A stretch of DNA of 38,105 nucleotides from Paracoccaceae bacterium (GCA_947468085.1 CANIKY010000023.1:1-38105), one strand, 5' to 3'. Shown: positions 1 through 9,115, numbered from the stretch's first letter. The notes: generated by a model not told the origin, from the sequence alone. Translations and numbers: made by a program.

Positions 1-812
1 ACATCAAAGTCGTTCAACGTCAGATGGTGAATCGACACCCCCGCCGTCACATCCAACCCCCGCTCTTTGGCCCGCATGATCGAGGGCAGCGCCCCCGCCG
101 TGGTGATCTGATCTGCGTGATAGCGCACGCCTGTCATCTCGACCAAGCCCAGGTCACGGTCAAGGCCCAAGCGTTCGGCCATCGGATGCACCCCGGGCAA
201 GCCCCGCAGGCTGGCGAATTTAGAGTTGGTGGCCGCTGCCCCCGCCGACAGGCCCGGTTCTTGCGGATGCCCCACGACCAAGGCCCCCAAAGACCGCGCA
301 TAGGTGAATGCCCGCGCAAGTGCCTTGGTGTTGGTCGAAACGTGGAACACATCACTAAAGGCAACGGCCCCCGCGTCCAACAAAAAGCCGATCTCGGTCA
401 TCTCTTGGCCCGCGCGGGCTTTGGTCAGCGCCGCCATATGGCGAATGCGCACCACAGATTCCACGGCACGGCGGGTGACAAATTCCAGCGTTTCGGGCGT
501 ATCAATCGCAGGCAGGGTATCGGGCCGTGCGATGATGGTCGTCACCCCGCCCGCCGCCGCCGCCAACCCTGCCGATCGAAAGGATTCGCGGTGCCGTTCA
601 CCCGGTTCGCCGATCTTGACGCCCCAATCAATGATGCCGGGCGCCAAGCACAGGCCCGCGCAATCCAACACGTCAGCCCCCTTGGGCGCTGCGGCATTGC
701 GCGCCACGATCTGGCCATTTTTCAGGGTTAGGCTGCCCAGGTCTTGGGTCAAACCCTCGGGGTCGATCAGGCGGGCGTTGGTCAAGTGAAGAAGTTCGGT
801 CGTGTTTTCCAT
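1..812 (-). CDS. pyrC: Dihydroorotase-like protein (PyrC', probably non-catalytic), 3' end cut by window
   Basis: The first 270 residues of an amidohydrolase of the dihydroorotase family are present; the C-terminal third lies beyond the window. Visible motifs are APGIID near residue 58, GEPGERH, AAAAGGVTTI and RPDTLPAIDTPE, which match dihydroorotase in order and spacing. The metal-binding DxHxHLREPG motif reads D-W-G-V-K-I-G-E-P-G, so both histidine ligands are replaced (Gly, Lys), and the usual MPNT is RPDT. A dihydroorotase without these ligands should not hydrolyse dihydroorotate. In some bacteria an inactive dihydroorotase-like protein (PyrC') forms a complex with aspartate carbamoyltransferase, and the position just after pyrB supports that role here. 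An active dihydroorotase is then expected elsewhere in the genome. The start is the ATG at 812, five bases after the stop of a small ORF, with AAGG overlapping that stop. Confidence 0.85.
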   Translation of the reverse strand, partial: MENTTELLHLTNARLIDPEGLTQDLGSLTLKNGQIVARNAAAPKGADVLDCAGLCLAPGIIDWGVKIGEPGERHRESFRSAGLAAAAGGVTTIIARPDTLPAIDTPETLEFVTRRAVESVVRIRHMAALTKARAGQEMTEIGFLLDAGAVAFSDVFHVSTNTKALARAFTYARSLGALVVGHPQEPGLSAGAAATNSKFASLRGLPGVHPMAERLGLDRDLGLVEMTGVRYHADQITTAGALPSIMRAKERGLDVTAGVSIHHLTLNDFD

Positions 813-817
813 CGGCC

Positions 818-910
818 TTAGTTCCCCCCCCAAATCACCCAAGCCACCAGCGCAAACAGCACCAGCAAGGCCACCGTGGCAATCATGCCGCCAATCCTTG
901 CATCCGACAT
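818..910 (-). CDS. Small single-pass membrane protein between pyrB and pyrC'
   Basis: This 30-codon ORF fills the gap between pyrB and the dihydroorotase-like gene. It starts at an ATG 8 bases after the pyrB stop (an in-frame GTG at 922 would overlap that stop). The protein has a short polar start (MSDARIGG), one hydrophobic stretch of about 18 residues rich in Val, Leu and Ala, then WVIWGGN. It ends at TAA, and the next gene starts 5 bases later. The spacing on both sides suggests translation as part of the operon, and the profile fits a single membrane segment. No family is recognised and no function is proposed. It could instead be a chance ORF in a short spacer. Confidence 0.5.
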   Translation of the reverse strand: MSDARIGGMIATVALLVLFALVAWVIWGGN

Positions 911-918
911 CGGTTTTT

Positions 919-1881
919 TCACGCCATCACCCCCATCGCCGCTCGTCCGCGTTCGGCCCGCAGGTTGCGCGCCAAAAGGTCCATGCAGGCCATGCGCACG
1001 GCGACCCCCATTTCCACCTGTTCTTGAATGACCGAACGGTTGATGTCGTCGGCGATCTCACCGTCAATCTCGACTCCGCGGTTCATCGGGCCGGGGTGCA
1101 TCACGATGGCATCTGGCTTGGCGTAAGACAGCTTTTCCGCATCAAGCCCATAGCGGTGGTAATATTCCCGCTCGCTGGGGATAAAGCCACCGTCCATCCG
1201 CTCTTTTTGCAAGCGCAGCATCATCACCACATCGACCCCGTCTAGACCCTTTCGCATGTCGTCATAAAGCTCGCAGCCAAAATCTTGCACGCCGGGGGGC
1301 ATAAGGGTGGGGGGTGCAATCAAACGCAGGCGGTTTTCCATCTTGCCCAGCAAGATCAAATTGCTGCGCGCCACCCGCGAATGGGCAATATCGCCGCAAA
1401 TCGCCACCGTCAGGCGCTGAATGCGGCCCTTGGCGCGGCGGATCGTCAGCGCGTCCAGCAGGGCTTGGGTAGGGTGTTCGTGCCGCCCGTCGCCTGCGTT
1501 CAAAACGGCACAATTGACCTTGGACGCCAACAGGTTCACCGCCCCCGAAGACGGATGGCGCACGACCAACAAATCCGGCCGCATCGCGTTCAAGGTCAGC
1601 GCCGTGTCAATCAGCGTTTCCCCCTTTTTCACGCTGGATTGCGCCACGGCCATATTCATCACATCCGCCCCAAGCCGCTTGCCCGCCAATTCAAAACTGG
1701 CCTGCGTGCGGGTGGAGTTTTCAAAGAACATGTTGATTTGCGTCAGCCCGGCCAAAACATCCGAAGATTTCACCGTCCGCCGGTTCAGGTCGACATATCG
1801 GTCAGCCAGATCCAGAATTTCGGTGATTTCCGGCGGGGAAAGCTGCTCGATCCCAAGCAGATGGCGGGCGCGCAAGGTCAT
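919..1881 (-). CDS. pyrB: Aspartate carbamoyltransferase catalytic subunit
   Basis: PyrB condenses carbamoyl phosphate with L-aspartate to N-carbamoyl-aspartate, the committed step of pyrimidine synthesis. The 320-residue product has the usual length. The carbamoyl-phosphate binding motif [19 protein letters not shown] lies near residues 53-71, [11 protein letters not shown] near 137-147, and [12 protein letters not shown] near 261-272. The ATG at 1881 follows TTAGGAGAG, a good ribosome binding site. It heads a compact operon with the small membrane ORF and the dihydroorotase-like gene. No regulatory subunit gene (pyrI) is present, consistent with ATCases that pair with a PyrC-like protein. 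No attenuator was seen in the 54-base gap upstream. Confidence 0.97.
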   Translation of the reverse strand: MTLRARHLLGIEQLSPPEITEILDLADRYVDLNRRTVKSSDVLAGLTQINMFFENSTRTQASFELAGKRLGADVMNMAVAQSSVKKGETLIDTALTLNAMRPDLLVVRHPSSGAVNLLASKVNCAVLNAGDGRHEHPTQALLDALTIRRAKGRIQRLTVAICGDIAHSRVARSNLILLGKMENRLRLIAPPTLMPPGVQDFGCELYDDMRKGLDGVDVVMMLRLQKERMDGGFIPSEREYYHRYGLDAEKLSYAKPDAIVMHPGPMNRGVEIDGEIADDINRSVIQEQVEMGVAVRMACMDLLARNLRAERGRAAMGVMA

Positions 1882-1935
1882 GAGGCTCTCCTAAGGTTGC
1901 GAGGCTTATGCCAAAGACGGGCGAAGGGGGCAAGG

Positions 1936-3003
1936 TTAGGTGGTAAAGGCCAAGCTTTGCCACGCATCGCGGCCGGGCAAGCCAAGGCGGATTTGCCCTT
2001 GGGGGCTGTCGCCCAGTTCAAACAGCACCGATCCAAAGGTTTGGCTGCGGCTGGCGCTGTCTGCCACCATGCACAAAGGCGCTGCAGGGTCAGTCAGCAT
2101 CGCCTTAACCCCCTCGGTCCCCTGCGGGCCCAGCGCCGCCATATGCGCCAGACGATTAGTGGAATCAGCAATCCGCCCCCGCGCGGTCAGCATCGCCAGC
2201 GCACGGCTGTCGGTATCGGCACTCGCCAACGGATGGTTGGTGTGCAGCAAGCGGCACTGCCCCTGCGAACTCACCGCCGCCCCAAGGGCAGAACACTCCA
2301 GCCCCGTCACCCCGCCTTTGTCCGCTACGGCATAGTGCTGCCCGCTGGCATGGGGCAGGGCGCGCAACACGCCAAGTGCGCTTTCTGCAGTGCGCTCGGC
2401 CAAGGCGCGCCGCAGCATAAAGGCCACCGGCAGGCCACGCTTTTGGTGGCGCAGCATCAGCAAAGTGTTCACACAGATCGCCACCCCCGCGCGGTTCATC
2501 CCCGTCAACCCGATCAGCCCCGCCGCGCTTAGCAACAGCGTCTCAGGCATATCCGGCCCACCCAAGTGCAAGATCACCTGAGAGCCGTCCATGAAGGCTG
2601 GCAGGTCCATATTCTGGGCCATCACGATGTGGTTTGGGTCTGTCAGGGCCATCAAACTGCAACCCGGTTCCGCCTCGGGTGGGGTTTGGCTCGCGTCAAA
2701 GTCATACCACCACTGCTCGTCCATCAGGTTATAGGCCGCCACCACCACCTCGGGCAGGTCAGCCCCTTGGGCTATGCCGCGCACTTCGTCGGCCAGATCG
2801 GGGCATAGATGTTGGGCTGTTTCCCACAAACCTGTCTCAGCCAGAAACCGCTGCGCATAGTCCTTTATGCTGGGCACATCGGGCAGGCCAGCCAAACTTG
2901 CCTCCTCCCACCGCGCCAAGGCGGCGCGCACCTCTGCCCGCGCTGTTTCACCGTGGGCCAAGCCCCGCTGGAAGCCAGTTCCAAAACAGGCAATCGTCGT
3001 CAT
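1936..3003 (-). CDS. C45-type peptidase / acyl-CoA:6-APA acyltransferase-like Ntn hydrolase
   Basis: The 355-residue protein resembles the C45 family (isopenicillin N acyltransferase-like), whose members self-cleave before a cysteine that becomes the N-terminal nucleophile. The candidate nucleophile is Cys115 in EPGCSLMAL, followed by a strand ([11 protein letters not shown]) typical of these folds and by [18 protein letters not shown]. Later motifs include HTNHPLAS. The frame is open further upstream, but the ATG at 3003 is preferred because it follows GGAAAGGAC at the right distance and begins the recognisable domain ([13 protein letters not shown]). There is no signal peptide, so it is probably cytoplasmic. 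The substrate is unknown; family members act on amide bonds of varied small molecules. It lies 54 bases upstream of pyrB on the same strand and may share transcription with it. Confidence 0.8.
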   Translation of the reverse strand: MTTIACFGTGFQRGLAHGETARAEVRAALARWEEASLAGLPDVPSIKDYAQRFLAETGLWETAQHLCPDLADEVRGIAQGADLPEVVVAAYNLMDEQWWYDFDASQTPPEAEPGCSLMALTDPNHIVMAQNMDLPAFMDGSQVILHLGGPDMPETLLLSAAGLIGLTGMNRAGVAICVNTLLMLRHQKRGLPVAFMLRRALAERTAESALGVLRALPHASGQHYAVADKGGVTGLECSALGAAVSSQGQCRLLHTNHPLASADTDSRALAMLTARGRIADSTNRLAHMAALGPQGTEGVKAMLTDPAAPLCMVADSASRSQTFGSVLFELGDSPQGQIRLGLPGRDAWQSLAFTT

Positions 3004-3083
3004 CTGCGGTGTCCTTTCCAACGGTTTTATCGCCTCGCTTGCCACCTTAGCGCCAAAGTGCCAATCCACAAACCCTTCCCCCC

Positions 3084-3107
3084 CTTTCATACTTGCCCAA
3101 ATATCCC
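3084..3107 (-). repeat. Dispersed intergenic element, copy A
   Basis: Read on the minus strand this is GGGATATTTGGGCA, two variable bases, then TATGAAAG. Four more near-identical copies lie at 8561, 18309, 18348 and 19685. It sits in the 192-base gap between the divergent C45 and glycosylase genes. On its GGG side is a GC-rich hairpin (3116-3136), the same arrangement as copy B. A G-run follows TATGAAAG, also as in copy B. Confidence 0.75.
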
Positions 3108-3115
3108 ACGGGGGT

Positions 3116-3136
3116 GCGGGGGTGTGAAACCCCCGC
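3116..3136. other. GC-rich hairpin beside repeat copy A
   Basis: An 8-bp perfect stem, GCGGGGGT with ACCCCCGC, closes a 5-base loop (GTGAA). It lies 8 bases from repeat copy A. It has no T-run, so it is not a standard terminator for either flanking gene. The pairing with copy A resembles the hairpin next to copy B, suggesting hairpin plus element form one unit. Confidence 0.5.
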
Positions 3137-3195
3137 TTGGGGCAGGGGCGCAAAGTCAGGTTGTTCTGCCCGCCACAAGCGCTTACGTTCCCTAC

Positions 3196-4017
3196 ATGGG
3201 AATCACACCGCAGATCCTTGAACCAGACCATTGGGCAGCAGCCCTTGCTGCCCTGGATTGGCAGGTCGAGATGGGCGTGTCTGACTGGGTGCAAGAGGAC
3301 CCGATTAATCGCTATGACCTGCCCGAACGTTTAGAGCGCCCGGCGACAGAACCCTTGGCACGGGCGGTGCCGCCATTGGGCCCACCTCTAGCGCAAGGGC
3401 CCAAAGTGGATCCTGTGGCCTTGGCCCAAACCGCAGCCAGTGCAGCCGATAGTTTAAAGGCACTGTGCGATGCTATCGCAGCCTTTGATCATTGCGAACT
3501 TAAGAAAGGCGCACGCTCTACCGTCTTTGCGGACGGCAACCCCGCCGCCCGTGTGATGATCTTGGGGGAAGCCCCGGGCCGTGAAGAGGATCAAGAGGGG
3601 CTGCCCTTTGTGGGCCCAGCAGGCCAATTGCTGGACCGGATGTTTGAAGCCATAGGCCTGTCGCGGCAATCGGCCGATCCGGCCAGCGCCCTTTACATCA
3701 CCAATGTTTTGCCGTGGCGCCCGCCACAAAATCGCGACCCCTTGCCCGAGGAAATCGCCATGATGCGACCCTTTGTCGAACGCCATATTGCGCTGATCAA
3801 CCCCGACATCATCGTGGCCTTTGGCAATATCCCATGTTTGGCGCTGTTGAACGAAAAAGGCATCATGCGCCTGCGCGGCACTTGGACGCAGGCACTGAAC
3901 AAGCCCGTTCTGCCCATGACCCATCCGACCTACCTGCTGCGCACCCCCGCCGCCAAACGCGAGGCTTGGGCCGATCTTTTGGCCCTCAAATCCCGCCTGC
4001 AAGAGATTAGGAACTGA
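3196..4017 (+). CDS. Family-4-like uracil-DNA glycosylase without Fe-S cysteines
   Basis: This enzyme should remove uracil from DNA. The 273-residue product has an N-terminal extension of about 115 residues, then the glycosylase core: GEAPGREED near 124-132 with [11 protein letters not shown] (motif A region), [12 protein letters not shown] near 169-180, a core strand PDIIVAFGN, and HPTYLL near 243-248 (motif B region). Classical family-4 enzymes carry four cysteines for an Fe-S cluster. Here the only cysteines are C91, C100 and C214. The positions where the other ligands would fall read FDHC, LPWRPP and AMMRPF. The core therefore appears cluster-free, as in other alphaproteobacterial relatives as far as I recall. 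The ATG at 3196 is chosen because upstream in-frame sequence runs through the repeat region and overlaps the divergent gene. moaB follows after 3 bases. Confidence 0.8.
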   Translation: MGITPQILEPDHWAAALAALDWQVEMGVSDWVQEDPINRYDLPERLERPATEPLARAVPPLGPPLAQGPKVDPVALAQTAASAADSLKALCDAIAAFDHCELKKGARSTVFADGNPAARVMILGEAPGREEDQEGLPFVGPAGQLLDRMFEAIGLSRQSADPASALYITNVLPWRPPQNRDPLPEEIAMMRPFVERHIALINPDIIVAFGNIPCLALLNEKGIMRLRGTWTQALNKPVLPMTHPTYLLRTPAAKREAWADLLALKSRLQEIRN

Positions 4018-4020
4018 CCC

Positions 4021-4563
<543 letters not shown>

Positions 4564-4579
4564 GCGTTTATGCGCAGGC

Positions 4580-5713
4580 TTAGAGTAGCACCTTGAGCGC
4601 AGCTATCAGGCGATCGGTTCCCGCGTCGGTGGTCATTATCCCCGGTGACAACCGCAAGGTTTGGCTACGGGCATCGGTCGTAATGCCCTGCGCTCGCAGA
4701 CCCGACACGACCTGCGGCGCAGGCAACCTGTCAGGCAAGCGCATCATAATAGATCCGCCACGCTTCTGCTCAAGGCGCGGGGTAAGAAGCGGCAGGCCCA
4801 ATTCATCGGCCGCGGCGATCAGGCGGGCGGTTAGCCTGCGATTATGCGCCAAAATCTGCGCCTGATCTTGTGCGGCATGCCAATCGAGTGCGGGCAACGA
4901 GGCAAGGGCCGCCATCACCCCCGGCGTGCCATTGTCAAAGCGGCGGATATCGGGGGCCAAGCCAAAGCGGGTGATATCCCAGTTGAACGGGTTGTCTTGG
5001 CTGAACCAGCCCTGCCCATCAGGCTGGCAATGGCCAATCAGGCGGGGCGACAGGTACAAAATCCCCGCGCCCGGCGTGCCGCACATCCATTTAAGCGAGG
5101 TTGACACCGCAAAGTCGATCTCGGGCGCGTTGACATCAAAGGGCAAAAGGCCCGCCGCTTGGGTGATATCCACCCCGATCAAACTACCCATCCGGCGACC
5201 ATGCGCCACCATATGGGGCAGGTTGATGCGGTGCGATGTGGTCGACGACACCCATGTCAGCAAGGCAAGGCCGACATCGGGTGTCCAGTCGCGCAGAAAA
5301 TCCTCATCCTCGACATGGGCGGCCCCTTGGCGCAGCGCGACAGTCTTCAAGGTAAACCCCAGACGCTCCGCCAAGCCTTGCAGCAAGAAGTGGTTTGAGG
5401 GGAAACAATCCGCCCCCACCAGCACCGTGCGCCCCTTTAGATGGCCAGACGGCAGCGAGGTCAGCAGGGCGTGAAAGGCTTGCGTCACGCTTTCAAAAGT
5501 GGTGGTTGACCCTGCGGGCGCATTGATAATCGCACGCCAGCGGTCAATAAACGCCTGCCGTTTGCCCAAAGCATAAGCCCATTGCCCGTCATCCGCCCTG
5601 CCCCACGAAAAGGCAAACTCGGCCATGGCCCCCGCCAGATCGCGAGCCTTGCCGGGGTATTGGCCGATGGAGTGGTACAGAAAATAGCTTTCGCCAGACA
5701 GGCCTTCAGACAT
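4580..5713 (-). CDS. Kynureninase-like PLP enzyme (class V aminotransferase fold)
   Basis: The 377-residue protein is a fold-type I pyridoxal-phosphate enzyme of the class V group. VDITQAAGLLPFDV near 176-189 carries the Asp that contacts the cofactor nitrogen. STSLKWMCGTPGAGILYL near 205-222 holds the Schiff-base lysine in the SLKW(L/M)CG context seen in kynureninase-like proteins. A late RLSPG segment fits the carboxylate-binding region. Kynureninases cleave kynurenine to anthranilate and alanine, but related proteins act on other amino acids, and no kyn genes are nearby, so the substrate is open. The ATG at 5713 begins the only full-length frame. It diverges from the thioesterase/dehydratase pair across an 80-base gap. 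Confidence 0.75.
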   Translation of the reverse strand: MSEGLSGESYFLYHSIGQYPGKARDLAGAMAEFAFSWGRADDGQWAYALGKRQAFIDRWRAIINAPAGSTTTFESVTQAFHALLTSLPSGHLKGRTVLVGADCFPSNHFLLQGLAERLGFTLKTVALRQGAAHVEDEDFLRDWTPDVGLALLTWVSSTTSHRINLPHMVAHGRRMGSLIGVDITQAAGLLPFDVNAPEIDFAVSTSLKWMCGTPGAGILYLSPRLIGHCQPDGQGWFSQDNPFNWDITRFGLAPDIRRFDNGTPGVMAALASLPALDWHAAQDQAQILAHNRRLTARLIAAADELGLPLLTPRLEQKRGGSIMMRLPDRLPAPQVVSGLRAQGITTDARSQTLRLSPGIMTTDAGTDRLIAALKVLL

Positions 5714-5793
5714 GGCTTCCCCCGTTTGCCTTACACATGGGACATGGTATCTGGCTCTTACGCGCTTTGCTTTGAGTTTGAAAGGATACCGTG

Positions 5794-6210
5794 ATGCAAT
5801 ACCACCGCCGCTACCCCATAGAATTCAACCATTGCGACCCCGCAGGCATCGTCTTTTACCCCCGCTATTTTGAGATGACCAACCATGTCTGCGAAAACTT
5901 CTTCCGCGAGGCGGTGGGGGTGTCTTACGGCGAGATGATGCACCAACGCTCCGGCGTGCCGACCGTGCGGCTGGAAACCGACTTTCGCGCCCCGTCCCGC
6001 TTGGGCGATGTGCTTGAGGTGACTTTGGACGTTCTGCGCCTTGGCACCTCTTCCGTGACGTTCGAGATTGTGGGCGCTTGCGGCGGGCAGGTGCGGCTGG
6101 TGGTGACGATCACTTTGGTTTGGGTGGCCGAGGGGCAGGGCGAGATTTTGCCGCAGCCTTGGCCAGAGGGGATCAAAGCGAACCTGCACAGCTACCTGAG
6201 GGCTGCATGA
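5794..6210 (+). CDS. Hotdog-fold acyl-CoA thioesterase (4-hydroxybenzoyl-CoA thioesterase type)
   Basis: The 138-residue protein has the signature FNHCDPAGIVFYPRYFEM near residues 10-27. In the 4-HBT thioesterase family the Asp of the DxAGIVFYPxY motif is catalytic. The rest fits a single hotdog domain, including VRLETDFRAPSRLGD and VTFEIVGACGG. It should hydrolyse an acyl- or aryl-CoA in the cytoplasm; the exact substrate cannot be read from the sequence. The ATG at 5794 lies about 7 bases after AAAGGA; an adjacent GTG at 5791 is an equally possible start. Its stop overlaps the start of the following dehydratase (ATGA), so the two are co-translated. Confidence 0.85.
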   Translation: MQYHRRYPIEFNHCDPAGIVFYPRYFEMTNHVCENFFREAVGVSYGEMMHQRSGVPTVRLETDFRAPSRLGDVLEVTLDVLRLGTSSVTFEIVGACGGQVRLVVTITLVWVAEGQGEILPQPWPEGIKANLHSYLRAA

Positions 6211-7376
6211 AAATCCGGTCTGTCACGGCAACACCCGTTAACATCCCGCTGCGGGCGCCCTATCGGTTTTCTTACGGATCAACCGCCTCTTTGACCAAAA
6301 CGGTCATCGAAGTGCTGACGGACGATGGCGTGACGGGCCTTGGCGAATGCGCCGATGGCAACCGCGCGGCCGAGGTGATGGCGGCAGGGGAAAAGCTGGT
6401 GGGGGTTGACCTGCGGGCGATCTCGCAGGCCGAAGGGCTGGTTGTGCCGGGCATGGCCTATACGCCTTGGGGCAACGTGATGGCGGCACGGCGGGTGTTT
6501 GGCGGGATCGAAATGGCGATGTGGGACGCGCGGGGCAAAACCGAAGGCGTGCCCGTGGCGCTGCTGTTAGGCGGCGTTGTGCGCGGCGACATCGCCCTGA
6601 CTGAGTATTTCAGCTACCGCCTGCCCGGCACCGACCCCGGTGAAGCCACACCGGTGGACATCGCCCGCTACTGTGCTGCGATGATAGAAGCGCATGGGTC
6701 ATCGGTGTTCGAGGGCAAAGTAGCAACTGTCTCTATGGCCGAAGAAGTCACCCTGTTGCGCGAAATCCGCGCGGCAATCGGGGCGTGCGAACTGCGCATC
6801 GACGCCAATGGCGGCTATACCTTGCCCACAGCCCGCATGGCCCTGCGCGCCTTTTCTCCTTTTGAGATCAGTTGGTTCGAAGAGCCTTGCGAAGATTACG
6901 AAGACATGGCCGCCCTGCGTGCCCAGACCGACATAAACTTTTCAAGCCACCGCATCGACCTGCGCAAAGCCGTGGCCCTGCGCTGCCCTGATGCAATGGT
7001 GACGAACCTGAACGAATTGGGCGGCATCGCGGCCACCGTGGCCTTTATCAAGGCAGCCGACGCGTTCAACCTAGGCTTTCGGTTTCATTCGGGCGAAACC
7101 GGCATCGGATCAGCCGCCTACCTGCAAGTTTCCGCCGCGAGTGAAGCTGTGCGCGGCGCCAGCCAAACCTTGCTGCGCTGGTACGGCGATGATGTGATCG
7201 AAGGCGGGCCGATGGTGCCCAAAGACGGTGCGTTGGCACTGCCTGACGGCGCTGGACTTGGGGTTACGCTGGACCGCAAGGCGCTGGCGCGCTGCCATCA
7301 GCGCTATCTGGACGAGGGGGCCTTTCCGTCTGGTGTAGCGGGCTTGGGGTACGGGGGGCGGTTTCGGAAGGGGTGA
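6207..7376 (+). CDS. Enolase-superfamily enzyme, mandelate racemase/glucarate dehydratase-like
   Basis: The 389-residue protein has the N-terminal capping domain (MKIRSVTATPVNIPLRAPY) and the barrel domain of the mandelate racemase branch. The first two metal ligands are visible as Asp199 (RIDANGGY) and Glu225/226 (WFEEP). A lysine in FEGKV (171) sits where the KxK catalytic strand falls. FHSGETGIGSAAYLQV (His294) resembles the catalytic-histidine region of glucarate dehydratase. The third ligand region reads FSSHRIDLRKA, with Ser/His where Asn, Asp or Glu is usual. The family removes a proton next to a carboxylate, giving dehydration, epimerisation or lactonisation; a sugar-acid or related substrate is inferred. 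The start at 6207 overlaps the thioesterase stop. Confidence 0.8.
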   Translation: MKIRSVTATPVNIPLRAPYRFSYGSTASLTKTVIEVLTDDGVTGLGECADGNRAAEVMAAGEKLVGVDLRAISQAEGLVVPGMAYTPWGNVMAARRVFGGIEMAMWDARGKTEGVPVALLLGGVVRGDIALTEYFSYRLPGTDPGEATPVDIARYCAAMIEAHGSSVFEGKVATVSMAEEVTLLREIRAAIGACELRIDANGGYTLPTARMALRAFSPFEISWFEEPCEDYEDMAALRAQTDINFSSHRIDLRKAVALRCPDAMVTNLNELGGIAATVAFIKAADAFNLGFRFHSGETGIGSAAYLQVSAASEAVRGASQTLLRWYGDDVIEGGPMVPKDGALALPDGAGLGVTLDRKALARCHQRYLDEGAFPSGVAGLGYGGRFRKG

Positions 7377-7411
7377 GGTTGAGAAAATACGGGGCTGCGC
7401 ACTGGATATCG

Positions 7412-7456
7412 CTAGAACAACCTTCAGCGCGCCCACCCGAGGTCGGGCGCGGCCCT
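7412..7456 (+). repeat. Dispersed GC-rich repeat containing a 15-bp palindromic core, copy 1
   Basis: The 45-base segment matches, in inverse orientation, 34437-34481 at 38 of 45 positions. Its 3' part is the 15-mer GGTCGGGCGCGGCCC (7441-7455), which also occurs exactly at 34552-34566 and inverted at 34438-34452. It lies in the short gap between the convergent dehydratase and epimerase genes. The position and symmetry are REP-like. The stretch has no T-run, so it is not a standard terminator. Confidence 0.7.
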
Positions 7457-7462
7457 GTGGAG

Positions 7463-8473
7463 CTAGACGTTATAATACTCGCGGTACCACGCCACAAAGG
7501 CCGCGATCCCGTCTTTTACATCGGTTTTGGGCGCGTAACCCGTCAAGGCGCGCAGCAGGGTGGCGTCGGCCCAGGTGGCGGGGACGTCTCCGGGTTGCAT
7601 GGGCAGGTAGGTGCGCTGCGCTTTGCGGCCGAGAGTTTGTTCGATGGCGTCGACAAAGTCGAGCAGTTTGACCTTGTCTGAGTTGCCGATGTTCACCACG
7701 CGCCACGGGGCCACGGGCGACAGGCTGTCGCCTGTGATGGGGTCCGCCGTGTGGGGTAAGGGCGGGGGCGTGTCGATCAGCAGGCGGATGGCTTGGACAA
7801 GGTCGGCGACATAGGTAAAATCGCGGTACATCTCGCCGTGGTTATAGATTTCGATCGGGCGGTCTTGGATGATGGCTTCCACAAATTTGAACAGCGCCAT
7901 ATCGGGGCGGCCCCACGGCCCGTAGACGGTGAAAAAGCGAAACATCGTGGTGGGCAGCGACCACAGGTGCGCATAGGCATGGCCCATGCTTTCGCTGGCC
8001 TTTTTGGTGGCGGCATAGATCGTCAGCTGGGTGTCGGCCTTTTGCGTTTCAGCAAAGGGCATCTGGTCATTTGCCCCATAGACCGAAGAGGTCGAGGCCA
8101 TCAGAAGGTGCTGCACCTTTAATCGGCGGGCGGATTCCATTACGTTAAAGCTGCCGACCACGTTGGAATCCAGATAAGCGCGGGGGTTTTCCAGGCTGTA
8201 ACGCACGCCGGCTTGGGCGGCGAGGTGGACGATCACGTCCGGCTGGAAATCATCAGCCACGCGGTCAAGGGTAGCGTGGTCTTCCAACAGCGCCTCGGTC
8301 GCGGTAAATTGGGGATGTTGCAGCAGGATCTGGTGGCGGCGCTGTTTGAGGCGGATGTCGTAATAGTTGGACATGCCATCATAGCCTTGAACGCGAAAAC
8401 CTTCGGCCAAAAGAAGGCGGGCAAGGTGAAAGCCGATGAAGCCGGCTGTTCCAGTGATAAACACTTTGCGCAT
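7463..8473 (-). CDS. NAD-dependent sugar epimerase, UDP-glucuronate 4-epimerase-like
   Basis: This short-chain dehydrogenase-type epimerase has 336 residues. The NAD-binding loop [15 protein letters not shown] lies near residues 7-21, a long insert [15 protein letters not shown] follows as in UDP-glucuronate 4-epimerases, then [22 protein letters not shown] and the catalytic [26 protein letters not shown] is the characteristic substrate-binding segment of this subgroup. The product should make UDP-galacturonate from UDP-glucuronate for surface polysaccharide. The frame extends upstream, but the ATG at 8473 is where the Rossmann strand MRKVFITG begins and lies outside the adjacent repeat. It stands alone, without other sugar genes nearby. 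Confidence 0.87.
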   Translation of the reverse strand: MRKVFITGTAGFIGFHLARLLLAEGFRVQGYDGMSNYYDIRLKQRRHQILLQHPQFTATEALLEDHATLDRVADDFQPDVIVHLAAQAGVRYSLENPRAYLDSNVVGSFNVMESARRLKVQHLLMASTSSVYGANDQMPFAETQKADTQLTIYAATKKASESMGHAYAHLWSLPTTMFRFFTVYGPWGRPDMALFKFVEAIIQDRPIEIYNHGEMYRDFTYVADLVQAIRLLIDTPPPLPHTADPITGDSLSPVAPWRVVNIGNSDKVKLLDFVDAIEQTLGRKAQRTYLPMQPGDVPATWADATLLRALTGYAPKTDVKDGIAAFVAWYREYYNV

Positions 8474-8537
8474 GGCGGACCCTTGGGTTGCTTTGGTCTT
8501 GATTGGCCGATTGCGCCGGCCTTGGCAAGCGGTGCAC

Positions 8538-8584
8538 CCCGGGGCGCTGCCCCGCGCCCCGGGATATTTGGGCATATATGAAAG
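8538..8584 (+). repeat. Dispersed intergenic element, copy B, with adjoining GC hairpin
   Basis: A 9-bp perfect stem (CCCGGGGCG at 8538-8546 with CGCCCCGGG at 8555-8563) runs directly into GGGATATTTGGGCA-TA-TATGAAAG (8561-8584), followed by a G-run. The element lies between the 3' end of rimM and the start of the epimerase gene. It has the same hairpin-element-G-run order as copy A. It marks one end of the segment that appears inverted relative to the usual rimM-trmD arrangement. Confidence 0.75.
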
Positions 8585-8590
8585 GGGGGG

Positions 8591-9115
8591 TTATTCCGCG
8601 CCTTCGGGTGGGTCGGCCACGATACGGCCAGAGGTGAGGTCAACGGTGGGGATGACGGTGCGGGTGAATGGTAACAGCAGGTCGATGCCTGCGCCGGAAA
8701 TTTCAAGCAGATCGCCTGCGCCGTGGTTGTGGACGGCGCGCACCGTGCCCAAGAGCTTGCCGCCGGGATCGCGCACCTCTAGGCCGATCAGGTCAGCGTG
8801 GTAGAATTCGTCATCGGGCAGGCGTGGTAGGCGTTTGCGGTCGGCGTAAAGCGAGACGCCTTTGAGAGCATCAGCTTGGTCTTTTGTCTCGACCCCCGCA
8901 ACCCGCGCACCTAAGCCCCCTGCCACGGGGCGGGTGAGTTTGATTTTGAAGGAACGGGTGCCGTCCTCGGTCCAAAGGGGCCCGTAGGCTGCGATATCTT
9001 CGGGTTCAGCGCAGAAGCTTTTCAGGCGCACTTCGCCTTGCACGCCAAAGGCACCGGAAATCGCCCCAACACACAGGCGATCTAGGCCTTTGGCTTTTGC
9101 GGTTTCATCGGCCAT
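8591..9115 (-). CDS. rimM: 16S rRNA processing protein RimM
   Basis: RimM binds the 30S subunit around protein S19 and helps mature the 3' domain of 16S rRNA. The 174-residue product shows the N-terminal RimM domain ([21 protein letters not shown] near 14-34) and the C-terminal PRC-barrel domain with [12 protein letters not shown] near 103-114 and [14 protein letters not shown]. The ATG at 9115 follows AGGAGGCC. It is the last gene of ffh-GNAT-chorismate mutase-rpsP-rimM. In most relatives trmD follows at once; here trmD is 24 kb away on the other strand, and a repeat element follows rimM instead. Confidence 0.95.
   Translation of the reverse strand: MADETAKAKGLDRLCVGAISGAFGVQGEVRLKSFCAEPEDIAAYGPLWTEDGTRSFKIKLTRPVAGGLGARVAGVETKDQADALKGVSLYADRKRLPRLPDDEFYHADLIGLEVRDPGGKLLGTVRAVHNHGAGDLLEISGAGIDLLLPFTRTVIPTVDLTSGRIVADPPEGAE

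Noticed and set aside
24-731. Long plus-strand frames opposite the dihydroorotase-like gene
   Set aside because: They are Arg/Pro/His-rich translations of the complementary strand of a recognised gene; similar shadows occur opposite nearly every gene in this GC-rich window.
1936-3294. Longer start for the C45 peptidase at 3294
   Set aside because: It would run through repeat copy A and overlap the divergent glycosylase; the ATG at 3003 has a good ribosome binding site.
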